From NCBI RefSeq assembly GCF_003217325.1, contig NZ_QJTI01000021.1:1-64000 (forward strand): a stretch of 64,000 nt of DNA, in the 5' to 3' direction. Within the stretch, counting starts at the first letter, position 1. Each line of letters begins with the position of its first letter. Both the position numbers and the translations under genes were made by a program. The notes beneath the pieces were generated by a model. That model did not search any database. It saw only the letters and a list, made by a program, of their open reading frames with translations, and was not told the DNA's origin. Shown here piece after piece: positions 8,178 to 17,334 of the stretch. Source of the stretch: Rhodopseudomonas faecalis (lineage in GTDB: Bacteria > Pseudomonadota > Alphaproteobacteria > Rhizobiales > Xanthobacteraceae).

Positions 8178-9671
8178 TCAAATCCCGGCCATCATCACGT
8201 ATTTGATTTCGACATACTCATCGACGCCGTGATGGCTGCCTTCGCGGCCGAGGCCCGACTGCTTGACGCCGCCGAACGGTGCGACTTCGGTGGTGATCAG
8301 TCCGGAATTGACGCCGACGATGCCGCATTCCAGCGCCTCGGCAACGCGCCACACCCGGCCGAGATCGCGCGAGTAGAAATAGGACGCCAGCCCAAACGAC
8401 GACGCATTGGCGAGCTTGATCACCTCGTCCTCGTCCTTGAAGCGCAGCACCGGCGCCAGCGGCCCAAAAGTTTCCTCATGCGCCACCAGCGCGTCGGCGC
8501 GCACATCGGCAATCACGGTCGGCTCGAAGAACGTGCCGCCGAGCGCATGACGCTTGCCGCCGGTCACCAGCCGCGCGCCGCCTTGCAGCGCGTCGGCGAT
8601 GTGGCGTTCGACCTTGGCGACCGCGTCGGGAGTGATCAGCGGGCCCTGGGTGACGCCCGGTTCGGTGCCGTCGCCGACCTTCATCGCCGCGACCTTGGCG
8701 GCGAGCTTTTCGACGAAGGCGTCGTGCACGCCGTCCTGCACATAGATGCGGTTGGCGCACACGCAGGTCTGGCCCATGTTGCGATATTTCGAGACCATCG
8801 CGCCTTCCACCGCGGCGTCGAGATCGGCGTCATCGAACACGATGAACGGCGCATTGCCGCCAAGCTCAAGGCCGAGCTTCTTCACGCCGACCGCGGCCTG
8901 CCGGTACAGAATCTTGCCGACCTCGGTCGAGCCGGTGAAGCCGACAAAGCGCACGGCCGGATGTTCGCAGAACACCTTGCCGATCGGCGGCGCATCGCCG
9001 GTGATGACGTTGAACACGCCCTTGGGAATGCCGGCGCGCTCGGCGAGCACCGCCAGCGCCAGCGCCGAAAACGGCGTCTCGTCGGCCGGCTTCAGCACCA
9101 CGGTGCAGCCCGCGGCCAGCGCCGGCGACACCTTTCGGGTCACCATCGAGGACGGGAAATTCCAAGGCGTGATCGCGCCGCACACTCCGATCGGCTGGCG
9201 CAGCGCGATCAGCCGCGCGTCGGGGCGCTGGGTCGGAATGGTCTCGCCATAGATGCGGCGGGCTTCCTCGGCAAAAAATTCGACATAGGCGCCGCCCATA
9301 TCGACCTCGCCGAGCGCTTCGGGCAGCGGCTTGCCCTGCTCGCTGGTCAGGATCAGCGCCAGATCCTCGCGATGGGCGACGATCAGCTCGAACCATTTGC
9401 GCAAAATGTTGGAGCGCTGCTTGGCGGTGAATTTCGACCAGGTCGCAAAGGCCTGCTCGGCGGCTTGCACGGCGCGCACCGCATCATCCGCGCTCAGATT
9501 CGGCACCCGGCCGATCTGCTGTCCGGTGGCCGGATTGCTGACCACGGTCGCCGGCGTACCGACCCAGGCACCGTCGATCAGGCACGCTTCGCGCAGCAGC
9601 GCCGCGTCTTGCAGGCGATCGCGCAGCGCGGTCTGAGAGGCTGGCGAGCGGGCGGCGGCAGTCGGGGGCAT
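8178..9671 (-). CDS. gabD: NAD(P)-dependent succinate-semialdehyde dehydrogenase
   Basis: Oxidises succinate semialdehyde to succinate, the last step of GABA breakdown, feeding the TCA cycle. It is an aldehyde dehydrogenase of 497 aa. TPWNFP (Asn near 171) and VVLKPA (Lys 194) are for cofactor and catalysis, GFTGSTEVGK binds NAD(P), Glu 269 in LELGG is the general base, and Cys 303 in GQTCVCANR is the nucleophile, with the second Cys two residues later that is typical of GabD. Related semialdehyde dehydrogenases (glutarate, methylmalonate) remain possible. It is transcribed alone, divergent from the serine hydrolase; no GABA transaminase is adjacent. Confidence 0.88.
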   Translation of the reverse strand: MPPTAAARSPASQTALRDRLQDAALLREACLIDGAWVGTPATVVSNPATGQQIGRVPNLSADDAVRAVQAAEQAFATWSKFTAKQRSNILRKWFELIVAHREDLALILTSEQGKPLPEALGEVDMGGAYVEFFAEEARRIYGETIPTQRPDARLIALRQPIGVCGAITPWNFPSSMVTRKVSPALAAGCTVVLKPADETPFSALALAVLAERAGIPKGVFNVITGDAPPIGKVFCEHPAVRFVGFTGSTEVGKILYRQAAVGVKKLGLELGGNAPFIVFDDADLDAAVEGAMVSKYRNMGQTCVCANRIYVQDGVHDAFVEKLAAKVAAMKVGDGTEPGVTQGPLITPDAVAKVERHIADALQGGARLVTGGKRHALGGTFFEPTVIADVRADALVAHEETFGPLAPVLRFKDEDEVIKLANASSFGLASYFYSRDLGRVWRVAEALECGIVGVNSGLITTEVAPFGGVKQSGLGREGSHHGVDEYVEIKYVMMAGI

Positions 9672-9966
9672 TGGATCACCTTCTCAGGAGTTCAGTCGCG
9701 GGCTCTTACCGAGGTTACAGCGCAACACCCGGCTCTTGAGCAAGTATAGGGGCATCTGGCGTGCTTCGCACCGACCCCGCATTGTCACATCGGCGTGTGG
9801 CCGATCGATGTATAAAGCCGGCGCAGGCGATCGGTGCGCGGCGGCGCGGCTGAACCAGCGATGTGCATTGCCGAATGCGCGACTTTGTCGCTCCAACCAA
9901 CAGCCGCCTTGCCTGACTCGCTTGCCGGCGAAACAATGCCGCGCTTCAAGAACAGGGAGGACGAAC

Positions 9967-11154
9967 ATGCAAAACAGAGCAAACATCGACGAGTTGTTGC
10001 AACAGAGTTGCGATCGCGGGGAAATCCCCGGCGCGGTCGCGATCGCGGCCAACTCCACGGAGGTGTTGTACGAAGGCGCATTCGGCAGGCGCGATCTTTC
10101 GAAGCCGCAGCCAATGACGGCCGACAGCGTGTTCTGGATCGCGTCGATGACCAAGGCGATCACCTCAGCGGCGGCGATGCAACTGGTCGAGCAAGGCAAG
10201 CTCTCGCTTGACGAGCCGATCGGCAAAGTGCTGCCCGATCTCGCCGAGCCGCTGGTGCTGGATGGCTTCGATGCCGGCGGCAACCCGATCACACGGCCGG
10301 CGAACGCCCCGATTACGCTGCGGCAACTGCTCACCCACACCGCCGGCTTCTGCTACGACATGTGGAACGGCGATATGGTGAAGTACATGGAGCGGTACGA
10401 CATCCCCGGCGTGCTGCGCTGCCGCGAAGCGGCACTGAAGGTGCCGATCATGTTTGACCCCGGCGCGCGCTGGGAATACGGCATCAGCATCGATTTCGTC
10501 GGCCGGGTGGTCGAGGCGGCGAGCGGCGAGCGGCTCGATGCCTATTTGCGCGACCATGTCCTTGACCCGCTGGGTATGGCCGATACCGGTTTCCGGATCA
10601 CCGACGCGCAACGCGAGCGGTTGGTCGCGGTCCATTCGCGTGGCGCAGACGGAACGCTGGCGCCGATTTCGTTCGAAGTCGATCAGGAGCCAGAATTCAT
10701 CATGGGCGGCGGCGGGCTGTACGGCACCGCTGCCGACTACCTCAAATTCACCCAGATGATTCTGAACAAGGGGCGCGGCAACGGCAACCAGGTGCTGAAG
10801 CCGGAGACCGTGGCGTTGATGGGCCTGAACCACATCGGCGATCTCAACGTCACCAGACTGAATTCGGTGATCCCGTTTGCCACCAACGATGTCGACCTCT
10901 ATCCCGGCATGGACAACAAATGGGGGCTGAGCTTCCTGATCAACACCGCGACCACGCCTGAAGGTCGCAGCCCCGGCAGCCTGGCCTGGGCCGGTCTCGC
11001 CAATACCTACTATTGGATCGACCCCACCCGCGATGTCTGCGGCGTGATTCTGATGCAGGTTCTGCCGTTTGCCGATAGCAAGTGCCTGGCAGCTTTCGCG
11101 GGCTTCGAGCGCGCCATCTATGCTGGTCTCGACGCGGCTCAGAAGGCAGCCTGA
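9967..11154 (+). CDS. Serine hydrolase, class C beta-lactamase/esterase family
   Basis: Member of the beta-lactamase-like serine hydrolase family (EstB-type esterases, PBP4*-like peptidases). The nucleophile motif is SMTK (Ser 60, Lys 63). A YGIS segment stands where class C enzymes have YxN, so hydrolysis of beta-lactams is not expected with confidence; an esterase role is more likely. No signal peptide is seen, which also argues for a cytoplasmic esterase. ATG at 9967 is chosen over the longer frame from 9736 because AGGGAGG lies immediately upstream. 395 aa is normal for the family. The acyl-CoA ligase gene follows after 163 bases. Confidence 0.82.
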   Translation: MQNRANIDELLQQSCDRGEIPGAVAIAANSTEVLYEGAFGRRDLSKPQPMTADSVFWIASMTKAITSAAAMQLVEQGKLSLDEPIGKVLPDLAEPLVLDGFDAGGNPITRPANAPITLRQLLTHTAGFCYDMWNGDMVKYMERYDIPGVLRCREAALKVPIMFDPGARWEYGISIDFVGRVVEAASGERLDAYLRDHVLDPLGMADTGFRITDAQRERLVAVHSRGADGTLAPISFEVDQEPEFIMGGGGLYGTAADYLKFTQMILNKGRGNGNQVLKPETVALMGLNHIGDLNVTRLNSVIPFATNDVDLYPGMDNKWGLSFLINTATTPEGRSPGSLAWAGLANTYYWIDPTRDVCGVILMQVLPFADSKCLAAFAGFERAIYAGLDAAQKAA

Positions 11155-11170
11155 TTTTTTTGCGAAATGC

Positions 11171-11199
11171 GCCGGCGGGGCTCGACAAGCTCCGCCGGC
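11171..11199 (+). terminator. Hairpin after the serine hydrolase gene
   Basis: 12-bp stem GCCGGCGGGGCT/AGCTCCGCCGGC with one G-U pair and a CGACA loop. It starts 16 bases after the stop codon. There is no T-run behind it, so it may stabilise the 3' end rather than terminate intrinsically. Confidence 0.4.
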
Positions 11200-11221
11200 A
11201 GCGCAACCATCAAACGAATAT

Positions 11222-11255
11222 AGTCGTTTCGACCAATGACGCGGTCGTTTCGACC
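11222..11255. promoter_or_regulatory. Pair of identical palindromic operator-like sites
   Basis: GTCGTTTCGACC occurs at 11223-11234 and again within GGTCGTTTCGACC at 11243-11255. Each copy is an inverted repeat (GGTCG-TTT-CGACC). Centres are 21 bp apart, two helix turns, so bound dimers would sit on the same DNA face. They lie about 63 bases upstream of the acyl-CoA ligase start. TetR-type repressors often control such ligases, but no regulator gene is adjacent. Confidence 0.5.
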
Positions 11256-11317
11256 AAAATAACAAAAATCAAGTGAGCCGGCCGATCAGGTCCGGTTAAA
11301 GGCGAGGAACCAAGGAC

Positions 11318-13012
11318 GTGACCGATAAGACCGTCAGCTATGTGTGCGGCGTTTCCGACGCGCCGCTTCTCGGCATCACCATTGGGCAGGCACTCGATCT
11401 GGCGGCGCAGCGCTGGCCCGATCGCGAAGCGCTGGTCTCGCCAAGCCACGACACCCGCTGGACCTGGCGTGAATTCGCCGATCGCGTCGATGCGCTCGCG
11501 TCCGGCTTTTTGGCGCTCGGCCTTGAGCGCGGCGCCCGCATCGGCATCTGGTCGATGAACCGTCCGGAATGGACGCTGACGCAATTTGCCGCGGCTAAGG
11601 CCGGGCTGATCCTGGTCACCATCAATCCGGCCTATCGGCTGAGCGAGCTGGAATTCGCGCTTGCCAAAGTCGGCTGCGCGGCGGTGGTCACCGCCACCGC
11701 GTTCAAGACCTCGCAATATATGGAGATGCTGAACACGCTGATTCCGGAGCTGGCGAGCGCGACGCCCGGTGCGTTGCAGTCGCAAAAGCTGCCGAATCTG
11801 CGCGCGGTGATCCAGATCGGCGGGCCGAAATGCCCCGGCACCATCGCGTTTGATGACGTCGCGCAGATGGGCAGCGCACGTCACCGCGAAGCGATCGTCA
11901 AGCTCGGCGAACAATTGCAGTTTGATGATCCGGTCAACATCCAGTTCACCAGCGGCACCACTGGTTCCCCTAAGGGCGTGACGCTGACCCACCACAACAT
12001 TCTCAACAACGGTTACTTCGTCGGCCGCGCCATGCGGCTCACCGAGATCGACCGGATCTGCATCCCGGTGCCGCTCTATCATTGCTTCGGCATGGTGATG
12101 GGCAATCTCGCCTCGGTCGCCACCGGCGCCACCATGGTCTATCCCGGCGAGGGCTTTGATCCGCTGATCACGCTGCAGACCGCATCGCAGGAGAAGTGCA
12201 CCGCGCTTTATGGCGTGCCGACCATGTTCATCGCCGAGCTTGATCATCCGGAATTTGCCAGCTTCGATTTGTCGACGCTGCGCACCGGCATCATGGCCGG
12301 CGCGCCCTGCCCGGTCGAGGTGATGCGCCGCGTCAACGAGCTGATGAACATGCGCGAGGTGACGATCGCCTATGGCATGACCGAGACCAGCCCGGTCAGC
12401 TTCCAGAGCGCGGTCGATGATCCGCTTGAGCGCCGGGTGTCCACGGTCGGCCGCATCCATCCCCATGTCGAGGTCAAGGTGATCGACCAGGAAGGCCGCA
12501 TCGTGCCGCGCGGCGAGCGCGGCGAATTGTGCACCCGCGGCTACAGCGTGATGCTCGGCTATTGGGGCGAGGCGGAAAAGACCGCCGACGTGCTCGACAA
12601 GGCCGGCTGGATGCACACCGGCGACCTTGCGGTGATCGACGAGGAGGGCTTTTGCAACATCGTCGGCCGCATCAAGGACATGGTGATCCGCGGCGGCGAA
12701 AATCTCTATCCGCGCGAGATCGAGGAATTCCTGTTCCGGCACCCCAAAATTCTGGACGTGCAGATCTTCGGCGTCGCCGACGATCGTTTTGGCGAGGAAT
12801 TGTGCGCCTGGGTCCGGGTCCGGCCGGGTGAAACGCTGTCCGCCGACGAGGTGCGCGCGTTCTGCCAGGGCCAGATCGCGCACAACAAGATCCCACGCTA
12901 CATCGAGTTCGTCGAAGGTTTCCCGATGACGGTGACCGGCAAGATCCAGAAATTCGCGATGCGCGAAAAGGTCGAAGCCAAGCTCGGGCTTAAAGCCGCC
13001 AAGACCGCCTAG
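11318..13012 (+). CDS. AMP-dependent acyl-CoA synthetase (FadD/long- or medium-chain type)
   Basis: Activates a carboxylic acid to its CoA thioester through an acyl-adenylate. The ANL-superfamily motifs are in order: [11 protein letters not shown] (about 209-219), YGMTETSP (about 352-359), HTGDL (about 433), [13 protein letters not shown] (about 458-470) and the catalytic Lys in GKIQK near the C-terminus. 564 aa matches medium/long-chain fatty acyl-CoA ligases; aromatic or terpenoid substrates are not excluded. The start is GTG at 11318, with AAGGA just upstream. The paired palindromes upstream suggest repression by a dimeric, probably acyl-CoA-responsive, regulator. No other beta-oxidation gene is adjacent. 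Confidence 0.87.
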   Translation: MTDKTVSYVCGVSDAPLLGITIGQALDLAAQRWPDREALVSPSHDTRWTWREFADRVDALASGFLALGLERGARIGIWSMNRPEWTLTQFAAAKAGLILVTINPAYRLSELEFALAKVGCAAVVTATAFKTSQYMEMLNTLIPELASATPGALQSQKLPNLRAVIQIGGPKCPGTIAFDDVAQMGSARHREAIVKLGEQLQFDDPVNIQFTSGTTGSPKGVTLTHHNILNNGYFVGRAMRLTEIDRICIPVPLYHCFGMVMGNLASVATGATMVYPGEGFDPLITLQTASQEKCTALYGVPTMFIAELDHPEFASFDLSTLRTGIMAGAPCPVEVMRRVNELMNMREVTIAYGMTETSPVSFQSAVDDPLERRVSTVGRIHPHVEVKVIDQEGRIVPRGERGELCTRGYSVMLGYWGEAEKTADVLDKAGWMHTGDLAVIDEEGFCNIVGRIKDMVIRGGENLYPREIEEFLFRHPKILDVQIFGVADDRFGEELCAWVRVRPGETLSADEVRAFCQGQIAHNKIPRYIEFVEGFPMTVTGKIQKFAMREKVEAKLGLKAAKTA

Positions 13013-13103
13013 CCATCAAGGTGTGGTGTCCACCGCCATGCCTAGGACGTGGCATCGAGTGCGACAGCCGCCCAGCGGCTGAGCGCGCCGGAAACAGTGC
13101 TCC

Positions 13104-13175
13104 CGTCTTTCTATCCCTCCCCCCGCGGAGCGGCGGGGAGGGTCGGCGCATAGCGCCGGGATGGGAGGCTTTGCG
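13104..13175. repeat. GC-rich hairpin cluster in a convergent gap
   Basis: Two adjacent inverted repeats follow the acyl-CoA ligase gene: CCCTCCCC...GGGGAGGG around a GCGGAGCGGC centre, and CGGCGC-ATA-GCGCCG. It immediately precedes a partial copy of the composite palindromic repeat and may serve as a two-way terminator. Confidence 0.5.
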
Positions 13176-13184
13176 CCGCTAAAG

Positions 13185-13228
13185 GATCAAAGACGTGGAT
13201 GGCCGGGACGAGCCCGGCCAAGACGTGT
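13185..13228. repeat. Composite palindromic repeat, copy 2 (right half)
   Basis: Nearly base-for-base identical to the right half of copy 1 (154-197), including GATCAAAGACGTGG and GGCCGGGACGAGCCCGGCC. The left stems are missing. It lies between the convergent acyl-CoA ligase and hisN genes. Confidence 0.8.
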
Positions 13229-13265
13229 GGAGGGGGACTGCCAAGCGCCGTTGGCTGACGCTGCC

Positions 13266-14045
13266 TCAGCTATTCAGCAATTTCAGCGCCGCTTCGTGCA
13301 CGCGCGGATCGCTGGCGGCGATGATGCGGCCGCCTTGATAGGCCGGCCCGCCTTCCCAGGTGGTGATGATGCCGCCGGCGCCGATGATGATCGGGATCAG
13401 CGCCGAGACGTCATAGGGTTTTAGCTCGGTCTCGATCACCAGATCGATCTGCCCGGCGGCCAGCATGGCGTAGCAATAGCAATCGCCGCCATAGCGCGTC
13501 AGTCGCACCTGGGACTCGACCCGGCCGAATGTGGCGCGGTCGGCGTCGTTCATCAGCCGCGGGCTGGTGGTGAACAGCACCGCATCCTGCAGGCCGGCGC
13601 AGCGTCGCACCCCGAGCTTGCGCTCGCCGGACGGGCCACGGTAGCTCGCCGCCTTGTTGTCGCCGGCGAACCGCTCGCCGATATAGGGCTGGTTCATCAT
13701 GCCATAGACCGGCACGCCGCGATGGGTCAGCGCGATCAGCGTGCCCCAGATCGGGAAGCCGGCTATGAACGATTTGGTGCCGTCGATCGGATCGAGCACC
13801 CAGACATATTCGGCGTCGGTGTTCTCATTGCCGAACTCCTCGCCGACAACGCCATGCTGCGGGAAGCTCTCCTTGATCAGCCGGCGCATCACCGCCTCGG
13901 CGGCGCGGTCGGCCTCGGTGACCGGATCGAAGTCCGACCGTCCCTTGTTGTCGATGGTCAGGGAGGTTCGGAAGAACGGTAAAATGGTCTCTCCGGAGCA
14001 GGTGGCTAGGCGTCCAATGAAGGCAGAGATATCGATGACCGTCAC
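13266..14045 (-). CDS. hisN: Histidinol-phosphatase (inositol monophosphatase fold)
   Basis: Dephosphorylates L-histidinol phosphate, the penultimate step of histidine synthesis, in actinobacteria and many alphaproteobacteria. It has the Mg-binding motifs of the inositol monophosphatase family: GEEFGNE (Glu 69/70), LDPIDGTKSF (Asp 85, Asp 88) and, near the C-terminus, YDVSALIPIIIGAGG. 259 aa is normal. The family also includes inositol-1-phosphatase (SuhB) and CysQ, so substrate is a family-level inference. The HisN reading is favoured by length and by the EEFGNE form of the first motif. It is monocistronic and divergent from a candidate small RNA. Confidence 0.8.
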   Translation of the reverse strand: MTVIDISAFIGRLATCSGETILPFFRTSLTIDNKGRSDFDPVTEADRAAEAVMRRLIKESFPQHGVVGEEFGNENTDAEYVWVLDPIDGTKSFIAGFPIWGTLIALTHRGVPVYGMMNQPYIGERFAGDNKAASYRGPSGERKLGVRRCAGLQDAVLFTTSPRLMNDADRATFGRVESQVRLTRYGGDCYCYAMLAAGQIDLVIETELKPYDVSALIPIIIGAGGIITTWEGGPAYQGGRIIAASDPRVHEAALKLLNS

Positions 14046-14394
14046 GGCGGCTCCTGTCAGACCGGTTGAGCTGGCGAATCCTGCATAGTGCGGAACGCGT
14101 TCCGTTGCATCCCCCTTGCATCAAATCCGCCGGTTCCTCTGACCGGAACCCGCGCCGCCGCCTTTCGGGTTGGCTTTCATTCGGTTCGACCTGGGCACCA
14201 ACCGAGTGGTTGTAGCAAGCCGAAGTACGCGCGATGCCAAACGCCAATTTGTCGCGGAAGGTCCATAATTGTCTGATTAAGCTCGGAAAACTACTGATTT
14301 GAGCGCGTATTGCAGAACTCAGCCATGCGCCGGTCGCATGGGAAGGGCCGCAAAAGCCCTTGCCTTTTGTGCGTCGCGATCGCATATTGTTGCG
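14046..14394. other. Gene-free stretch upstream of hisN and the small RNA
   Basis: No coding frame with family features is seen. It should hold the leftward hisN promoter and, at its right end, a promoter for the rightward small RNA: CTTGCC (14359-14364), an 18-base spacer, then CATATT (14383-14388). Confidence 0.45.
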
Positions 14395-14483
14395 GTGCGG
14401 TAGCGCCTTGCGCTATCGCTGCCCTCCTTGGGCGTTTCCTCCCTAGACTTGGGCCGCTTGCCTTTGCGAGCGGCCCTTTTTTC
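14395..14483 (+). ncRNA. Candidate trans-acting small RNA, suhB/mmgR (alpha-r8)-like
   Basis: A complete small-RNA architecture. A plausible promoter precedes it. Then comes a perfect 10-bp hairpin GCGGTAGCGC-CTT-GCGCTATCGC (14397-14419), an unpaired pyrimidine-rich stretch containing GTTTCCTCCCTAGACTT (14434-14450), and an intrinsic terminator GGGCCGC...GCGGCCC with a T-run (14451-14482). The exposed CCTCC could pair with Shine-Dalgarno sequences. The stretch resembles, from memory, the core of the rhizobial suhB/mmgR family, named for sitting next to an inositol-monophosphatase gene, as here (hisN). mmgR affects PHB granules in Sinorhizobium. The family name is inference. Confidence 0.6.
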
Positions 14484-14558
14484 TTTTCAGGCCTTCTTAA
14501 AGCCCTCTGCAGACCCGATTCCCGGCCGCGCCAACGGCGCGCGCGGCAAGGCTTGAGC

Positions 14559-15443
14559 CTATTCGGCCGCCGCCTGCATGGTGCCGAGATCGCCCCACGG
14601 CACCTCGGCCAGCGCTTCCGCCAGCAGCGCAAAATCGTCGATCACGTCAGAAAATCGCTCGCTGCGCTCGCGGCGCCGCTCGTCCATATAGATCGCGCGA
14701 TTAAGCTCGACCTGCACGGCATGGGCGCCGTGCGCCGGGTTGCCGTAATGCTCGGTGATGAAGCCGCCGGCATAGGGCCGGTTGCGGCCGACCGAATAGC
14801 CGCGCCCGATCAAGGTCTGTTCGACAATGTCGGACACCAGCGCCATGCAACTGGTGCCGTAGCGATCGCCGATCACCACATCGGGGCGGCGCGGCTCATC
14901 GCGCGACAGCCCGACCGAGGGCATCGAATGGCAATCGACCACAATCACCGTGCCGAACGTCTCAAAGGTCCGGGTCACCAGCTTGCGCAGCGCGCGGTGA
15001 TACGGCTTGTACAGCGCCTCGATCCGGCTGATCGCGTCATCGACGCTGATCCGCTCGCGATAAATTTCCTGGCCGTCGGCCGCGACCCGCGGGATGGTGC
15101 CCAGCCCGCCCGCGACCCGCATCGAGCGGGTGTTGGCAAAGCTCGGCAGCCGGCCGACGAACATGCGCGGATCGAGTTCATAGGGCTCGCGGTTGACGTC
15201 GATATAGCAGCGCGGGAAATGCGCCTGCATCACCGGAAAGCCGCGATCGACCAGGCCGCGGATCAACTCGTCCATGAACGAGTCCTCGGAGCGGCGCAGC
15301 GCCTCGAGATCGATGCGCGTGGTCTGCAAAAAACTGTCGGGATAGACCGAGCCGGAATGCGGCGAATTGAAAATGATCGGCGCGCGCCACACCCTGGGCT
15401 CCAGGATTTCGAAGGCAGGCGATTGACCGTCGAATGCCGCCAT
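14559..15443 (-). CDS. N-formylglutamate amidohydrolase
   Basis: Zn-dependent hydrolase family that releases formate and glutamate from N-formylglutamate, the last step of one histidine-degradation route. The N-terminal signature PIIFNSPHSGSVYP, VVDCHSMPS (metal-binding His region) and ITEHYGNP are readable. 294 aa matches the family. No other hut genes are nearby, and in this lineage the protein commonly stands beside a CpdR-like regulator, so the true substrate may differ from histidine-derived formylglutamate. ATG at 15443. Its 3' end faces the small-RNA terminator. Confidence 0.83.
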   Translation of the reverse strand: MAAFDGQSPAFEILEPRVWRAPIIFNSPHSGSVYPDSFLQTTRIDLEALRRSEDSFMDELIRGLVDRGFPVMQAHFPRCYIDVNREPYELDPRMFVGRLPSFANTRSMRVAGGLGTIPRVAADGQEIYRERISVDDAISRIEALYKPYHRALRKLVTRTFETFGTVIVVDCHSMPSVGLSRDEPRRPDVVIGDRYGTSCMALVSDIVEQTLIGRGYSVGRNRPYAGGFITEHYGNPAHGAHAVQVELNRAIYMDERRRERSERFSDVIDDFALLAEALAEVPWGDLGTMQAAAE

Positions 15444-15708
15444 CGTCCGTCGTCGTCCCTAAATTTGGATGTGGTGACCGGCGCGCCCGTCCCGGCGCAG
15501 CCATGGCATGATTGTCAGCAATCCCGGGCCTCGTGCCAAGCGAATAAATTCCAACTGCGACTGGAACCCGTGGACCGGTCGTTGGTTCCGGGCTGCTGGC
15601 AGCGCGCGGCAGACCTGTGGGTATGCAGCCAAACCTTCACCCGAAATTTACCAAAGCACCGTCTAGTGGTGACCTATCCCTCTCATCCGAGTTTGACGTC
15701 CAGCCGCC

Positions 15709-16068
15709 ATGCACAAGATCCTTCTCGCTGAAGACGACAACGACATGCGCCGATTCCTGGTCAAGGCGCTGGAAAACGCCGGTTTTCAGGTGTCCTCGCA
15801 CGACAACGGCCTGGCCGCCTATCAGCGGCTGCGCGAAGAACCGTTCGAGATGCTGCTCACCGACATCGTGATGCCGGAGATGGACGGCATCGAGCTGGCG
15901 CGCCGCGCCTCCGAGCTCGATCCGGACATCAAAATCATGTTCATCACCGGCTTTGCCGCTGTGGCGCTCAATTCCGACTCCGAGGCGCCCAAGAACGCCA
16001 AGGTGCTGTCCAAGCCGGTGCACCTGCGCGAGCTGGTCAGCGAAGTGAATAAGATGCTCGCTGCATAA
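15709..16068 (+). CDS. cpdR: Single-domain response regulator CpdR
   Basis: Stand-alone receiver domain (119 aa) with the acidic pocket in AEDDND, phospho-acceptor Asp 52 in TDIVMPEMDG, Thr 80 and Lys 102 in SKPVH. CpdR in Caulobacter and rhizobia is phosphorylated through CckA-ChpT. Unphosphorylated CpdR recruits ClpXP to the pole to degrade CtrA and other cell-cycle proteins. The whole sequence, including ITGFAAVAL and the short C-terminus, fits CpdR rather than DivK. It is divergent from the amidohydrolase gene and followed by tRNA-Val. It links in function to the CtrA-like box at 2605. Confidence 0.88.
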   Translation: MHKILLAEDDNDMRRFLVKALENAGFQVSSHDNGLAAYQRLREEPFEMLLTDIVMPEMDGIELARRASELDPDIKIMFITGFAAVALNSDSEAPKNAKVLSKPVHLRELVSEVNKMLAA

Positions 16069-16132
16069 ATCTTCTGTCATGATCCTTGCCTGACCGCTTC
16101 GGAGCCGATATACGGTCCGCACCCGTTGGTCA

Positions 16133-16207
16133 GGGCGCGTAGCTCAGCGGGAGAGCACCTCGTTGACATCGAGGGGGTCACAGGTTCGATCCCTGTCGCG
16201 CCCACCA
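16133..16207 (+). tRNA. tRNA-Val (anticodon GAC)
   Basis: A full cloverleaf: acceptor stem GGGCGCG (16133-16139) with CGCGCCC (16197-16203), D-arm AGCTCAGCGGGAGAGC, anticodon stem-loop CCTCG-TTGACAT-CGAGG with GAC at 16165-16167, and T-arm CAGGTTCGATCCCTG. CCA is encoded (16205-16207). It decodes GUC/GUU valine codons. Confidence 0.97.
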
Positions 16208-16355
16208 TCCTGACCGGCCAACTGGCCAAAATCCCTCCACTTTTCAGCATTTGGACGCTAGCCTAGCGCGCGTATCCGGCCGCTGCCGAGGCGTCTGCAG
16301 GCGTTTTCGCCGTGCGCCGCCGTCTGGCGCGGGTCGGGCCAGACTGGGACCGCCT

Positions 16356-17144
16356 ATGCCGACAGAACCCCGCCTGATCGAATCGGCCACCTCACGGCGT
16401 TTTGCCGTCACCCGCGATTGGATCGGCCGGGTCACGTCGCTGTTTCACCGCCTGACCTTCCGCATCAAGCGCGGCGCCACCCCGGCCGAGACGCTGCAGG
16501 AAATCGGCCTGCGCTGGACCATCGACGACAAGTCGCGACAGATGCTGCTGCAATACGCCGCCACCAAGCCGGGCGCGGCGTTCATTGACGAAAAACTGCA
16601 AGCGATCAACCGCGCGGCGTTTCATCGCTCGGCATTCGTGTTCAATGCCCTGACGCAGTTTCTATTCGTCGATCTCGCCGCGCAGCTGACGCTGTCGCTG
16701 CCGACGCTGAAAGCGCTGGCGGTGCTGGCCAATCTGGTGCTGGCGCTGGTGGCGCATCTGGAGATGCGCAAAAATTTCAACGCACTGGTGGCCGGGCCCA
16801 ACAAGCTGCCGAAGCGCCGGCGCTTCCTCGGGCTGATGGTCAACCCGAAATATAATCGCGCGGTGAAAAAGAGTTCTAAGCCCTATGCCCGCGCCGCCTG
16901 GAAGGAAAAGTCGCTGTACCGGCTCGGCTATTTCATCAATGCCGGCACCATCTTCCTCGGCTCGCAATTCATCGTGCCGCTCGAGCGGCTGATTTTCCCG
17001 ATCGGCTTCATCACCGGCAAGATCACCGGGCTGTTCACGACGCTGGTGATCATTTTTGACGTCTGGCGCGGGGTACGGGCCGGCGAGGATTCCCGCCTGG
17101 CGCGCGAGCGCGAGGTCGCGGTCTATCGCAATCTCAATATTTGA
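16356..17144 (+). CDS. Uncharacterised membrane protein
   Basis: 262 aa when started at ATG 16356; a longer frame from 16251 adds only Arg-rich sequence. Two hydrophobic regions are seen: about residues 90-135, enough for two close membrane helices separated by LSLPTLKAL, and about 190-235 (GYFINAGTIFLGSQFIVPL, then LFTTLVIIFDVW). Basic segments between them (NKLPKRRRFLG, VKKSSKPYARAAWKEK) are likely cytoplasmic. No catalytic motif was recognised. It is a single gene following tRNA-Val and converging on adenosine kinase. Function unknown. Confidence 0.7.
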   Translation: MPTEPRLIESATSRRFAVTRDWIGRVTSLFHRLTFRIKRGATPAETLQEIGLRWTIDDKSRQMLLQYAATKPGAAFIDEKLQAINRAAFHRSAFVFNALTQFLFVDLAAQLTLSLPTLKALAVLANLVLALVAHLEMRKNFNALVAGPNKLPKRRRFLGLMVNPKYNRAVKKSSKPYARAAWKEKSLYRLGYFINAGTIFLGSQFIVPLERLIFPIGFITGKITGLFTTLVIIFDVWRGVRAGEDSRLAREREVAVYRNLNI

Positions 17145-17223
17145 CGATTGGAGCGGGCCGAGCGCAATCCGCTCGGACCAATACCAATGGCTCAACCAAC
17201 CCCTCCGCGCGTCCCCTCCGCGC

Positions 17224-17319
17224 GTCATGGCCGGGCTCGTCCCGGCCATCCATGTCTTTGAACTTGCGATGCTTTTAAGCGTGGATACCCGCGACAAGCG
17301 CGGGCACGACGGTCATCGC
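17224..17319. repeat. Composite palindromic repeat, copy 3 (full, inverted)
   Basis: Same three-stem arrangement as copy 1 in opposite orientation: ATGGCCGGG-CTCGT-CCCGGCCAT, then CCATGTCTT...AAGCGTGG, then ATACCCGCG-ACAAG-CGCGGGCAC. The stem bases change in places while pairing is mostly kept. It lies in the convergent gap before adenosine kinase. Confidence 0.85.
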
Positions 17320-17334
17320 TGAGAGCCGGGGTGC

